Shown in pieces: positions 1 through 11,945 of a stretch of 64,000 nt of DNA. The position numbers and the translations under genes are program-made. The notes below the pieces were generated by a model. The model was not told the DNA's origin. It ran no database searches and saw only the letters and a program-made list of their open reading frames with translations. The DNA lies in NCBI GenBank assembly GCA_031763025.1, contig JASSKH010000001.1:22445840-22509839 (forward strand). The letters run 5' to 3'. Source of the stretch: Macrocystis pyrifera. Taxonomy: Eukaryota; Sar; Phaeophyceae; Laminariales; Laminariaceae. Within the stretch, counting starts at the first letter, position 1, and each line of letters opens with the position of its first letter.

Positions 1-1640
1 GGCATACAAAATACCCCATACAGCCCTTCGCACGCACGCCAACCGCTCCTGCTCCTCCGTTCGAACTACTCCAGCATCACTGAGTTGGACCAAATCCCTT
101 ACGATGGCTTCGTCTTGGCTGAAGCGTACCATTAATGGTACGACGTGTAACGCAGCAGCGAAGAATACGTTGAACAGTAACGGTGATAGCACACAGCCTT
201 GCCCCAGCCCCTGCGTGACATCAAACCATTCCGAGTGTTCGCCGTCATCCGTACGCACGCGAGCCCGCATGCCATCGTGGAAATTACGGATAATTCTCAG
301 CATCTTGGTTGGTACGCCAAAGCGTGTGAGTAACTCACAAAATATCTCTCGGTCGACAGAGTCGTTTGCTTTCTGCAGATCGATGAAGCACAAGTACAGG
401 GGGAGATTTTCCTCTGTCGTCCAAGCTCTTGCAACCGGCGCACGACGAACAACGTATCAATCGTTGATCGTGCGAGGCGGAAGCCGCACTGTCCCCCCGG
501 GAGTAACTCCTCGGTCTCGCAGTAGTTACTGAGGCGGGGCGCGACGATTTTCAACAAAAAATTGCCTGCGTGGGCAACAAGCGAAATCCCTCTGTAGTTG
601 TTGCAATCAGTTCGGCCCTTCTTTTTGTGAAGGACCTTGATGGTTGCATCTTTCCATTGCTGGGGGGCTTCTCCTGTTACCCAAACATTGACAAGGATGC
701 TGTGAAAGCACTGGGCGAATGCGGGGTGGTCGATTTTTAGGAGTTCGGCCGGGAGACCATCTGGCCCGACAGCTTTCCAATTTGACATCCCCTTAAGTGC
801 TTCTGTCATCTCGTCCATGCATGGTTCATCTCCGAGCGACAGTTTAAGCGGTCGTGATGGCAAGAGGTCGATGATCGTGGGATCGAGTTTAAGCGATTTC
901 GTGTTCAGTGTTTGTGGGAAAGCCCCCTCATCGTTCACGAATTCGCACCTTATCCTACAACAGCGTGTCGTCCTCGTCCTTAATGAACTGTTCGCTCCTC
1001 GCTTTAGTCCCTTCCAATCCTACCGTACTCTTAAGGTGCTTGTAAAAGCCTCTCTGGTCGTTGCTCGCTACGAGTCGTCGAGGTACGCTTCGAAGCACGC
1101 ATGCAGTCCTGCGGCAATCACCTTCTGCAGGTTCGCACACGCAGATCTCAGTGTCTTCCACGCGCTTCTATCCCGGGGGTGGGCACACAAGAATTGTAAT
1201 TGTGCATCCTCCCTCGCTGTCCATGCTAATATGAATGCGGCCAAGGTTTCGGCAGACTCACACCATCCATGTCTGCGGTGGCGACGTGGAGGGGGTGGTA
1301 CCTCTTTTTCGACCGCATCAATAATAGCCGCAGTTAAAAACTTAACCATGCCAGACGTATTACGCGGCTGGAAAGCTGGTTGAGAGTGGAAATGACCCTC
1401 GCGATTACTTGTTCACGACACTTTTCATCCGACATAAAAAGCTGCCTGTCGAACTCTCGGCGTTTTGTCGGTCTACGTGTTTGTCTGTTGGGCGCAAAGT
1501 GACCACTGAGTCGGACTTTGATATACAAGATATTGTGGTAGTAGCCACGTACACCTGTGAGTGGTGAGTATAGTAGAGAGGCATCGCAAGCCAGGAAGGC
1601 ACCGCCAGCCAGGCTCAGGCTGATCCGGGCACCTGTCACG
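1..1640 (-). mobile_element. Non-LTR retrotransposon (LINE) fragment, reverse transcriptase part, decayed
   Basis: Read on the minus strand, this is the region upstream of and including the first part of a LINE reverse transcriptase. Visible signatures are [14 protein letters not shown] (about 790-750), NYRGISL (about 600-580), a GFR-x-x-RSTID block (about 480-450), [14 protein letters not shown] (about 395-350, where families usually have KAYDS) and [12 protein letters not shown] (about 225-190). The FADD catalytic box would lie beyond base 1. Upstream of the RT, pieces at 1349-955 carry the linker that usually sits between endonuclease and RT. The frame is not continuous. The RT is split near 405, where about two extra bases separate the QELGRQRK frame from the LYLCFIDL frame, and the linker pieces are in different frames. 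It is therefore a dead copy. The family is a LINE with an APE-type layout, inferred from RT motifs only. Confidence 0.85.
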
Positions 1641-1749
1641 CTGGTGTCGCAACTTCGGCGGTATCTTGGCTACTGCTGTACTGCTGTACTACGTTTTGTT
1701 CCGCATTCGATTGTGGCATCATGTTGCGCATATACCGACAAAACACTTG

Positions 1750-1990
1750 AGATAAAACACCCCCTCAAACGATTGCCAAAGCTGGGTTTCTCGACAGCGG
1801 GGAGGGCGTACTGAGTACGCCCAGCGATGCTGCCTGCGTCTATGCAACCTTCTCGACGAAATATTTCCAAAGCCACGATTTTCGTTGTGCGTGCCCCCCA
1901 CGTTTCGGAGGAAACCGGGTCTGAAATGCGTCCCAGGGGTGTGTGTTATCTCGCGTGTTATACGGCGGTATTCTGTACACATTGCTGTGT
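1750..1990. repeat. Diverged dispersed repeat, second copy at 60735-60960
   Basis: The block has the order ACACCCCCTC, a GGGGAG stretch, a TTTCCAAGGCCAC-like box, ATTTTCGT, then TGCCCCCC and a GTCCC box. The same order recurs at 60735-60960, with many substitutions between the two. It lies just upstream of the LINE fragment in LINE orientation, but the second copy has no LINE next to it, so I treat it as an independent repeat. The stretch 1990-3380 otherwise shows only short ORFs and CAG/CAA-rich tracts. Confidence 0.5.
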
Positions 1991-3298
1991 CCCAATCCAT
2001 CCACTCGAAGAAGGTAAGTATCGAGGCAGCTCTCTCTTTCGAGACGCTTGATGATCAACTTGCACTCGCGGTTTCGCAATCGGACGAGCATAGGCCGGGA
2101 TGGGAGCTGTTTAATACCACAGCAGTGGTATATATTTTCAGTCTCTCCTCGATCCCAGGCTGCACGAGTAGAAGCATATCAACTGGTAATATGATACCGG
2201 GTATGATACTTGGTACCTGGTATGTGGCACGCACAGGACAGCACACGACACCCTCCCCGCCCTGCTGGGATGTACCTTGACACCACAGCAGCAGTATAGC
2301 CAGCACATACCCGAGGCTAGACAGGGCAGCGGGACAAAACGACAAAGCAGAAGTATCATCGTATATACAGCAGCAGTGCTCGTATCGCACAGGCTTATAT
2401 CTGGCGGGAAGGAAAAATGCGGGAACCACACGAAAAAAACTACTATTGATATTAATAGTACGATGTACATACAATCGTATATACCTGGTATACGCAAAAG
2501 GGCAAGCGAGTTTCTTAGCACACATGGTGAACAAGAGGAAGAGAGGGAAAAAACAAAACCGAAGGGAGTCAATCGAGGCAGAAGAGAGATAGTTGATCCT
2601 GCTGCACGCCTGACAACTGCAGGGCCATCTAGGAGTCGATCAAGGTCAGCGGTTGTGGTGGAAATACCGAATGGTTTGCTTGGCAGGCACAGATTGAGAG
2701 ACCGTCAGAAAACAGGTTCCTAGTCCAGAGTGTTTCGTCTTCTCGAGGCTGCACATGCTGGTACAACAGCTTACCATGATATTTGCAGTGTTCGGGGTGC
2801 TGAAACTGTAGAGTTCTTCTGTTTGACGAGGAGATGAGGCTCGCCTGTGAAGGATGTGATTGTTGTGGTGTTGCTGCTGCTGCTGTGCGGCGCGAACAAC
2901 ACACAAGCCGTTGGGGTTTTCCCTCTCAAAGTGGTGGATGGTTCCATAATGTCGATATAAAACGCAGGGTTTCGACAACTTGGAATGGCATGTATGCATA
3001 GTTCGTACACCGAGGAACCGAGACCGGGCGAGCACCAGATGTCGTGTCTCTGAAGGTCACCAGTTGCCGCTACCCGCCCGTGCGATACACACCCTTCATC
3101 ATAATACTATCTATCTGTGCGAGGGCGAGAGGTACCACCTTCACCACTAGGAGGAGCAGCAGCGGCAACAGCAACAGCAACATAAAATTTGAACACGTTT
3201 TGGCGCACCGACTAAATAGCGGCCGTTTGTCTTGAACGCCTTACATAACAAGCAGCGGCAGCAGTATCGTGGAAACACCCACACTGCAGCAACAGACA

Positions 3299-3331
3299 AC
3301 ACACAGCAGCAGCAGCAGCAGCAGCAGCAGC
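3299..3331 (+). repeat. CAG trinucleotide microsatellite
   Basis: About ten CAG units in a row, followed by further CAG clusters at 3421-3433, 3725-3750 and 3960-3980. The surrounding 3.1-4.0 kb is generally CAG/CAA rich on the plus strand. Confidence 0.9.
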
Positions 3332-3382
3332 AAGAACATTCATTTGGACAACTAACCGACGGCAGTGCTATTTATCGTCGCT

Positions 3383-3760
3383 ATGAGCACTCCACGGCGC
3401 CGTGGCATAGGTGGAAACACCAGCAGCAGCAGCAGAGTCGCCCCCCGGAAAAAGGTCGGCACGCCTGGAACGAAGGGAGTGGAATTTGAGGCAACAGTCC
3501 AGGCAGGCGCAGGAGACCCTGCAGAGACCTTCAGCTACGAAGATGTGTCGAACCTCGAGACGGTAACGCCAGCTGCCAGGCGCGCCGAGCTGGGAGAGGC
3601 GTCCAAAGCCGTGTCGAAAGTGGCCAGGAAGGGGGGCGGGAAGGGGCAGGAGAAGGTTGGCAGCGCGCGGAAGCGACCGGGAACGGCGCAGCAACAGCAG
3701 ACGCGGCAGCAACGGCACCAGCAGCAGGAGAAGCAGCAGCAGCAGCAAGAGGCCAGAACG
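3383..3760 (+). CDS. Candidate first coding exon, low-complexity basic protein
   Basis: An ATG at 3383 opens a frame of about 125 codons. It is rich in Arg/Lys/Ser at the start, has an ordinary-looking acidic middle (FSYEDVSNLETVTPAARRAEL) and ends in a Gln-rich CAG tract. Just before the stop, AGAAC is followed by GTGAGA, a good splice-donor match, so it could be the first exon of a plus-strand gene. I recognise no domain. No downstream exon can be joined with certainty. The block at 11077 follows a plausible acceptor but is itself low complexity. The CAG content makes a chance ORF possible. Confidence 0.3.
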
Positions 3761-4227
3761 TGAGAGAGATGGTTTTAGACTTATGACAGTTGCAGCTCAT
3801 GTTCCAAAGAGGTTGTGTTGACTCCACTACTGCTTGCAGTGTTGTCATTCATGTATCGTTACTGCTGCTGTAGAACCTTGGTACCTGCTGTGCGACAACC
3901 GGTGCCAGTTCGGGACGAAGTACTTGAAAATAGAGTTGGATCATCTGCAGTCGTGCTCAGCAGCAGCAGCAGCAGCAGCACTGCAGTATCAGCTGTGTTC
4001 AACAGCATTATCACCTGTGTTTGCTTGTGTACGGAACACATGCCCGACACCACCGATCGTCCTCTTCCGGGACTGCATACCTGGTACTAGTACTCGGTGG
4101 TAATGAGGCGCGACCTCAATAATACATGTAGTAGTCATATCTGCGATGCATCGTACTGGGTGAATACGGATTATTTCTGTATTGTGCTGAACCAACACGA
4201 ACGAACATCTACATACGTGACGTTCGG

Positions 4228-5088
4228 GCTCAGGCCACTTCTGATGCAGTCGAAAACTACAGCAGTAGGATTGAAAAAGCCGGTTTCCGATCGGAGACGA
4301 CAATTGGCATTCTCATGCAGTTGAAAAAGCGCCTTTTCAATTTTTCGGTTATGACTTCCAACTGGACGATACAGCGAAAAAACTGAGATTTTCGATCCAA
4401 CTCGCCAGTCCGATTCATGTGTCGGAAATGTTAGAAAGTCCCGCCGCATACTTGTACGAGTATCACACACCCACACAACAGCACCACATACGACACGACC
4501 CCACACCACAACATCTGCGACGCTGGCTTGGCTGCTGTCACTTCTGCTGCCGCTCGGCGCGAGTCGGCGTGATACATCCTGATCTACACCCGTCAGCAGC
4601 ACGTGACAGCACCTGATGGCCGCAGTGCGCGGTATCGATAACCTTTTGCCAACTGCTGCGCTGGCTGTAGCTTTAGCGACTCTCGAAGAAACCCAGCGCC
4701 GCGATGGCCTCGAGGACGAGATGGAGGAGAACCCTCCGCGTGTGAAGCTCTCACACTGCTCGAGGAAAAAGCGAGATATCAGCATATATTTGTGGTTGGG
4801 CGCAGATGCTGGAAAATGAAGACCTCCCTGACCCCACGAGCATTACGGCGAGGGAAGCAGTTTCGAACGGACTTCCGCCTGCCGTGTGTACCCTTTTTTC
4901 CTGGAGCTAATAGTAGTCAATCTACTGAACGTCAATCAAACGTCTCCAGAGAAAACACAAAACCTCTGTATTCGATCTGACGGACGATAAGAAGGGTAGC
5001 TGTTCACAATCCAGTGGGAAATAACCGATCGGAAACCGGCTTTTTCAATCCTAGTTTCCCGACTGCATAAGAATTGGCCTCAGGGCGT
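4228..5088. mobile_element. Non-autonomous element with terminal inverted repeats, about 0.86 kb
   Basis: The left end (about 4228-4295) and the reverse complement of the right end (about 5020-5088) match. They share CAGGCCA, ATGCAGTCG and a block reading GGATTGAAAAAGCCGGTTTC followed by CGATCGG. The inverted arms are about 60 bp with a few indels. No convincing ORF for a transposase lies between them. It looks like a MITE-type DNA element. Confidence 0.6.
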
Positions 5089-6912
5089 GTCCAAACTCCA
5101 AACAGAATCGAAAATCGAAATCGAAAATCGAAATTATAATGAGCTTGGCGCTGGTTGGTCCCTGGCCCAAACATGTTCCCGTTCGTTTTTTATGTTCCGA
5201 GAAAATGAACGTTTTACTAGGGCCGGTCCTAACGGGGGCAAAAAAAAACGAAAAAAAAAAAGCAAAGAGCAGAACTAAAAAGCACGTGAGTTTTAGTGGT
5301 CAAAATGAAAAAATCAGAAGTGGAGATCCCGATTCCTCCGTTTTCAAATTTCGTTTTTTGTAAGGGTGTGTCCAAACAGAATCGAAAAGCTCAATCGAAA
5401 ATCGAATTCGTTTCGATTTCGATAAAAATTACCCGAGGTGTCCGAACAGAATCGAAAAGTGAAAATAGAAATCCAGGCAAAAAGCAACGGAGAGCACAAC
5501 CTACTGGGCCGTTCGCAACTCTGTGCACACATGCCGGCAATCTAGCGCTCGGTAACACAGATCCACCACAGAAGCAAGCAAACGCGACGGCAATTCGATT
5601 CCGGGAGGTCGTTGGGCCTCCCATGGAGGTGGTGGCGCGTCGATCGTTGACGCCCCGAGATCAAACTTGAAATTATACTGAGAACGAACACCTCGTTCTC
5701 GAGAGTATCATCCTGAGTTTTCCTCAAACTATGTTCGTTCTTGCTCGAACGCCGGGTGACAAAGGCCCGAGAACGTCGGAGCTGGTATTGTGGTGCGCCT
5801 GCTGGCTGTTTACGGGGGATCTGTGCGGCTGTGTTGCCGTGCTAGTGTGGGTTGGATGCTGTGTACGGCGGTCCTGATGTGATATTTTGACGTGGCTGCG
5901 CTGACCAGTAGGAAGCGCTGAATTGTTGCTGTTCGTGCTTTCGATTTCCTTTTTGATTTCCAGCCTTCAACTTTTGATTTGGCATTGGGTTGTACGACCT
6001 ATGCCAATGGAAACGCGAAGTTCGAAAGTTTTTTTTTCAAAAATATTGTAAAACAAAAACACCCGAAAATATCCTCCTACCGCCGCTGTGGGAAAAAAAG
6101 GAAAAACTGTTTGATTTTTTCTTTTTTTTTCCCAACGGCTGCAGGCGGCGCAATTTGTTTTCTCTCGTTGCAAATTGTCAACACGCTAATAAAAATCAGC
6201 TCGTGCGACGATAGATGCTCGAGCTCGATATGGACTCAGCCCAAGGCCAACCCGCTTGGTGTCGGGCAAGGCCAACGAGTATAGATGACGGCATCGAAGA
6301 TAGAAAGTGAATACATCCTGTAGGGGACGAGAGCTTGCCGGTGGCGTCCTGCGGTATCCTCCCAAACCTGAAAAAAAGCCTGTTTTTTGCCATTCGAGAC
6401 GGCTCGAGAAATTTTGTCGTCTGTTTTTTACACACCAGCGGCTATTTGTTTTTTTATCGTACGCCTGGCCAGCGCCCGCCGCACGTCACTGGCCGTTGTG
6501 TGAAGACGGTGACCCAAGGGTGGGTCGGAGCCCCTAACGAGCGCACTCCGTTCAGAATTCATGACGCAATCGTTGGTTTTGTCGATCGATGTCTGTCGAG
6601 GACTCGGAATCTCGCCGCTTCGAACCAAAGATCTTGGCTTTGCTTTTTTCGGGCTTTTCCAAAAGTTGGGAACTTTTTTTTTTTCTGAACGTGCCCATAG
6701 GAAGCGTGTTCTAGATTTTTTTGGCGGGTATCTTTGGAATTCAAACTTTTTATTGATACTTCGGGTTGCCATTGGCATAGGTCTAAATCGTTCATTTTCT
6801 CGGAACCTAAAAAACAAAGGGGAACATGTTTTGACCAGGTACCAATCAGCGCCTTGTTTATTATCGTTTCGATTATCGATTTTCGATTTCGATTCTGTTT
6901 AGACACACCCTA
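5088..6912. mobile_element. Inverted-repeat element, arms about 135 bp, interleaved with neighbouring elements
   Basis: Arm 5088-5225 pairs with the reverse complement of 6775-6912. Shared blocks are GTGTCCAAAC/GTGTCTAAAC, ACAGAATCGAAA, AAGGCGCTGATTGGT-like, AACATGTTCCC, and TTCCGAGAAAATGAACG. Further single-arm copies start at about 5366 and 5437. The interior contains the left arm of another element (5705-5995) and a full copy of the 0.8-kb repeat (5987-6785). No ORF is conserved. Confidence 0.6.
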
Positions 6913-7862
6913 AGGACTTAACAAAAACGAAATGGGTGCCAAATAAACGAAATATGGGTTACCCAGGGTCGAAGAGGAACATAGGAGGAGCTCGAAGCAT
7001 TGGGATGAAGTTCCGATAAAATTTCTACGACCGGTTGGCAAGCGCACGATGGCCGAGGTAGTCTCTGCCACGCGGCTTGTCTGCTGACGGCGCGGGCATA
7101 TATGGGTAGGAAATCACCAAGGGGTGCCCTCGCAAGAAACCGGGGGATCAGGAAGTGGCTGTGGTGGAATATTTTTCGACATGAGTTCCACTCAAAGTTC
7201 AAACGTCTGCCATCGAACAGCGATGGCCGATACACAAGTTCTGGAGCACTCCGGAGGGAGCGGGTTGGACCACGAGAACCATCTGCTGTGGAGGGTGCCT
7301 CACGTGTGCGAGTTGTGCCTATCCACCGTCGCTATCGAGCGCTATCGCCGGGAATCACGTGCTGTGGCGGTTGAGTCACCCTGAAAAATTACACCGCGTT
7401 AAAATTCGACTCGGCGTCTTCTTTTTTGTTTCGTTTTTTTTTTTAGTTTATTTTCTCGTTAGAACTCAACCTGCTGTTTTTTACGAAAAACGAAAGTCTG
7501 TTCGTTTATTTCGTTTTTTTTTTTTTTCCTTGTTAGGACCGGCCCTTACAACCCAATGCCAAAATCAAAAAGTTGACGGCTGGAAATCGAATTTGATATT
7601 TTTTATAATCGAAAAGCAACGAAAACACGAACAGCAACAATTCAGCGCGTCCCACTGGTCAGCGCAGCCACGTCAAAATATCACATCGGGACCGCCGTAC
7701 ACAGCATCAAACCCACAGCTAGCACGGCAACACAGCCGCACAGACCCCTCCGTAAACAGCCAGCAGGCGAACCACAACACCAGCCCCAACGTTCTCGGGC
7801 CTTTGTTTCCCGTCGTTCGAGCCAAAGCGGTTATAGTTTGAGGAAAATTCAGGATGATGCCC
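5705..7862. mobile_element. Inverted-repeat element with about 290-bp arms
   Basis: Left arm 5705-5995 and the reverse complement of 7550-7862 match at roughly 88 percent by eye over almost 300 bp. They include GGCCCGAGAACG, CGCCTGCTGGCTGTTTACGG, GTGATATTTTGACGTGGCTG and GGCATTGGGTTGTA. The left arm is interrupted at GGGTTGTA by the 0.8-kb repeat copy. In the right arm the same point continues into AGGGCCGGTCCTAAC, which also occurs alone at about 5217. The arms interleave with, rather than nest inside, the 5088-6912 element. Confidence 0.6.
5987..6785 (+). repeat. 0.8-kb dispersed element, copy A
   Basis: It begins at CCTATGCCAATGGAAACGCG and ends at CCATTGGCATAGG, so its ends are short inverted repeats. 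Two other copies are at 9104-9912 and 9913-10747. Shared interior blocks include GACCCAAGGGTGGGTCGG and GAACGGAGTGCGCTCG (read on the opposite strand). None of the three copies keeps the same long ORF, so I read it as a non-autonomous DNA element. Confidence 0.65.
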
Positions 7863-7906
7863 TCCAGGACAAGTCGGAAGTTTGTTTGAAGGTCGGAAGT
7901 TTGTTT

Positions 7907-8275
7907 GAAGACGAAAAATCTGCACCTCACATGTTTAGTCCAACAGAAAGAGCTTCTCGTAGCAGCAGGTGCCACCACTACTACTGATGTACGACATTTA
8001 CAGCAGAGCTTCTTCAGCAGCAAAACAGCAGCAGTAGCAGCAGCAGCAGTAGCAGTAGGACACACGAGGCCAGGGTCAGCGTCGCTGTACGCTCGGCTTG
8101 TGTCGGTTTAACCCTTTAACCCTTGGTACACGTACTCGATTTTGTTGCGTGTTTCCTGGTTCCGCACGCATAATTTGAAGACGAAAAATCTACAACCCGA
8201 CATGTGTCCAGCAGAGCATCTCGTAGCAGGTGCCACCACTACTACTCTTGTACAACATCTAAAGCAGATCTTCCC
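7907..8275 (+). repeat. Direct repeat, two units of about 105 bp
   Basis: Unit 1 at 7907-8017 and unit 2 at 8175-8275 share TGAAGACGAAAAATCT, TCTCGTAGCAG and CAGGTGCCACCACTACTACT. The 157 bp between them hold GCA-rich sequence. There is no gene evidence here. Confidence 0.7.
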
Positions 8276-8988
8276 CTGCTTCTCCGTCCCCTCATCAGTA
8301 GGAGGGCGGGCCTGACAATACCACCTGCAGCATGTCTTGCTTGGGGACATGGCCCGAACGTTGCTGTGGACAGACAGGCACAGTCTGCCTACGAGTACTC
8401 GTAGAGTTGGGTTTCGTTAGGCAGAACCAAAAAAACAAAAACCGTTACGTGTGATATTTTACGGTTGTCGGTTCTGTTTTTTTTCAACCATGGCCCAGCC
8501 ATGTGCCCACACACGTTGACGCACCTAGCTCGACCAACTGTGAACGAGTTACCGTCGCACCAGCGCGAGAAGGTTTCGTTCGTGTGTGTGCGTGCACAGA
8601 GCCCGCCAGGACTGGAACTCGTGCCGTGTGCGTTGAACGCGGTCGACAAACGTGGCCGAAAAATATGTTGAATCATGATGACTGACACACACACTGAGAG
8701 AAAAACTCAAAACAAGGCACCCCACCCTCGTAACCGCCTCGTTATGAAGATGCTTTTTTTTCCCTATCAAAACGAAGAAAGAAAAGGCTCGCGCTTCGCT
8801 CTCGCGCGCCTCATTATTAGATTGCCCACAGGCCAGGGGACAATTATGAGCCCCCGCAACAGGAACCACCGGCGCTTTTCGAGCTTGCACATCAGCCGTA
8901 AGAACTGTAAATAATGCCGGTGCCATAGTATTAGCACTGACTGTTGTAGTCTCACGCTCTCAGCAGACGACCCGCTGATGTTTTTTTT

Positions 8989-9052
8989 AATTTAGTTTTA
9001 TCCTCCGACGGATTGGTAAAAAATAAAGCTTTTCTCACATCACTTCCACGTT
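8989..9052 (+). repeat. Short dispersed repeat, second copy at 32405-32473
   Basis: Both copies read TTTTATCCTCCG, then A or G, then CGGATTGGTAAAAA, then TAAAGCTT, then CACTTCCACGTT. They contain a possible polyadenylation signal (AATAAAG). It could be the conserved tail of a small retroposon; only the shared sequence is certain. Confidence 0.55.
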
Positions 9053-9103
9053 TAGAGGAAGTTACTACTCCCTAGCCCCGTCCTCCTTTAGACCTGTGAG
9101 ACC

Positions 9104-9912
9104 TATGCCAAGCAAAGTTCCCATAAAAAGTTTGAATTCCAAAGATAGACCCGACAAAAAAAAATTAGAACGCGCTTCTTATGGGCACGTTTAGAAAAGA
9201 AAAAAAAAAATCCAAACGTTTGGAAAAGCCCGAAAAAAGCAAATCTGGGGCGGATGTTGGGCCAAGATCGGCGTCAGAAAAACTCAGGCGGATGTGTGGC
9301 TCGAAGCGGCGAGATTCCGAGTCTTCGGCAGACATCGATCGACGAAACCAACGATTGCGTCATGAATTCTGAACGGAGTGCGCTCGATAGGGCTCCGACC
9401 CACCCTTGGGTCACCGTCTTCACACAATGGCCAGTGACGTGTGGCGGGCGCTAGCCAGGCGCACGAAAAAAAAACAAGTAGCCGCTGGTGTGTACAAAAC
9501 AAAAGACAATTTTTCTCGAGCCGTCTCGAATGGCAAAAAGCAGGCTTTTTCAGGTTTGGGAGGATACCGCAGGACGCCGCCGGCAAGCTCTCGCCCCCTG
9601 TATCCACTTTCTATCTTCGATGCCGTCATCTATACTCGTTGGCCTTGTCCGACACCAAGCGGGTTGGTCGTGGGCTGAGTCTATGTCGCGATCGAGCGTC
9701 TATCGTTGCACGAGATGATTTTTATCAGCGTGTTGACAATTTGCAACGAGAGACAACAAAATGCGCCGCCTGCAGCCAGTAGAAAAAAAAGTAGAAAAAA
9801 TCAAGCACGTTTTCCCTTTTTTCCCACAGCGGCGCTACGAGGATATTTTCGGCTGTTTTTTTAAAGCGATATTTTTGAAAGAAAACTTTTAGACTTCGCG
9901 TTTCCGTCTGCA
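9104..9912 (-). repeat. 0.8-kb dispersed element, copy B, inverted
   Basis: Inverted relative to copy A. It starts with CCTATGCCAAGCAAAGTTCC and ends with ACTTCGCGTTTCCGTC next to TGCATAGG. It lies directly head-to-head with copy C, and the junction (about 9890-9945) is itself a palindrome. Confidence 0.65.
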
Positions 9913-10747
9913 TAGGTCTGACGATGGGAACGCGAAGTTTGAAAGTTTTTATCTCAAAAATATTGCTTTCAAGAAACAGCCGGAGAAAATTCTCGTACAG
10001 CCGCTGTGGTACAAAATGAAAAAACGTTTGATTTTTTCTTTTTTTTTCAAACGACTGCAGGGGGCGCATTTTGTGTTTTTTTCTCGTTTCAAATTATCAA
10101 CACTCTGATAAAAATCAGCTCGTGCGACGATAGACCTTCGATCTCGACATAGCTCACGGCCAACACGCTCGGTCCTGGGCAAGGCCAGTGAGTGTAGATG
10201 GCGGCCTCGAAGACATCAGGTGGATCCATGGTCCAGGGCGCGCGAGCTTGCCGGCGGCGTCCTACGCTCTTATCCCAAACCTGAAAAAAAACGTTTTTTT
10301 TTTTTTTTTTTTCCCATGCGAGACGATCGAGATTTTTTTGTCGTCTGTTTTGTGCACACCAGCGGCCAATTGTTTTTGCTACCATACGCCTGGCTAGCGC
10401 CCGCCACATATCACCGGCCATTATGTGAACACGGTGACCCTAGGGTGGGTCGGTGCCCCTAACGAGCGCACTCCGTTCAGAATTCATGACGCAGTCGTTG
10501 GTTTTGTCGATCGTGTCTATCCAGGACTCGGAATTTCGTCGCTTCGAACTAACAGTCCTCCTGAGTTTTCCTGAAGCCGATCTTGGCCCAACATCGACCC
10601 CAGAATGTTTTTTTTCGGGGTTTTCCAATAGTTTGGAACTTTCGGTTTCGAAAATCGTGCCCATAGCAAGCTGTACTTGAAAAATTCTGGCGGGCGTCTT
10701 CGGATTTTTTTTTTTAATGGAGACTTTGCGATTCCATTGGCATAGTT
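9913..10747 (+). repeat. 0.8-kb dispersed element, copy C
   Basis: Same orientation as copy A. It starts at the head-to-head junction with copy B and ends at GCGATTCCATTGGCATAG (about 10745). A and C share AACACGGTGACCC-type and CGAGCGCACTCCGTTCAG blocks. Long A/T runs differ in length between copies. Confidence 0.65.
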
Positions 10748-11076
10748 GGGGCGACCTGTTGCCTGTTGCATCTTGCTCGATCTTATTTTTGACACGAGAC
10801 CAGATAGCAGTACGTAGCGTACAGGGCATTGGCACAGGTGCGTACCAGGTATATACTTGCAGTAGTACCTGTTGTACATACTTGTATATATTTCTGCTGT
10901 CGAACTGCTCCAAAAGCACACAGAAGATTTCGTCTTTGCGTGTTGTTGCGTGTCGTGCCTCGTCAAGTGGTCTCTTCACACTGGCCGTGCTCCCCTCTCC
11001 CGCTGCTCTCTCCGTCGATTTTTTTTCGGTGGTTTCGTTTTCGCTCGCTCACTCGCTCGCTGTGGCCACTGTTACA

Positions 11077-11504
11077 GAGGAAGGAAGGAGGAAGGAGGGG
11101 CGGCAAAGCGCCGGAAGCAGCGTCAGCAGCAGCAAGCAGCAGCGGCAGCGGAGGCAGCGGCAGCGGAGGCAGCGGCGGTGACTAAGTCAGCAGCAGCGGA
11201 AGCAGCGGGAGCGGCGGCGGTAGCAGCAACAGCAACGAAAACAGCAACGCCAACAGGAAATGGCCGTGCGAGACCAGAGCACGGAATTGCCACCAACAAC
11301 AGCATCGGCACAAGAAGCAGCCGTGAGAACGGGGTCGAAGGGGGGGGCACCGGCGTGGAGATCAAAGAGGCGGATGGTGCTGGGAGGGGAGAGGGGGGGC
11401 AAAATAATCCGGTGGGTGCGTTACGGAGCGGGGGAGAAAAGGAAACGGACGCTGTCGCCGTTGGGGCAAGGGGCGGCGATGGCTACGGGGCAGGGGAAGA
11501 CTGA
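11077..11504 (+). CDS. Candidate low-complexity Ala/Gln-rich exon
   Basis: After CTGTTACAG, a plausible acceptor, an open frame runs to 11504. It is rich in CAG/GCA codons that give Ala and Gln, then becomes Gly/Glu rich. All three frames are partly open because the sequence is a triplet-repeat mosaic (AGC/GGC). I recognise no domain, and the frame cannot be linked safely to 3383-3760 or to the exons after 16 kb. Treat it as a possible exon only. Confidence 0.2.
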
Positions 11505-11589
11505 GGGGGTGCGTCGGGGGGATTTGACGCGACCTGCTCGGAAGGTGGGCTAGGGGCGATTTTGGGTCACTCTTGGTTTTCTCTGTTGG

Positions 11590-11945
11590 TGGTGTAGGTG
11601 TTTGTTGTTGATGCTTGTATGGGTGTTGTTGGTGGTGGGTGTTGTGGGTGTTGTTGATGCTTGTATGGGTGTTGGTGTTGGTGCTGGTGTTGGTGTTTGT
11701 TGGTTGGTGGTGTTGGTGTTGGTGTTGGTGTTGGTGTTGGTGTTGGTGTTGGTGTTGGTGTTGGTGTTGGTGTTGGTGTTGGTGTTGTGTGTGGTGGTTG
11801 GTGTTGGTGTTGGTGTTGGTGTTGGTGTTGGTGTTGGTGTTGGTGTTGGTGTTGGTGTTGGTGTTGGTGTTGGTGTTGGTGTTGGTGTTGGTGTTAGTGT
11901 TAGTGTTGATGTTGGTTTTGGTGTTGGTGTTGCTGGCGTTGCCTT
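11590..11945 (+). repeat. Hexanucleotide minisatellite (GGTGTT)n
   Basis: Some forty units of GGTGTT, with a few variants, make an almost pure tract from about 11680 to 11900 and a degenerate halo to about 12060. Its long Asn-Thr or Val-Leu translations are repeat artefacts. It differs from common plant and algal telomere units, so it is probably interstitial. Confidence 0.95.

Noticed and set aside
9104-10747. Possible transposase ORF shared by the 0.8-kb copies (frames containing TNDCVMNSERSAL)
   Set aside because: The frame is broken differently in each copy and the DNA is equally conserved in all codon positions, as expected for a non-autonomous repeat.
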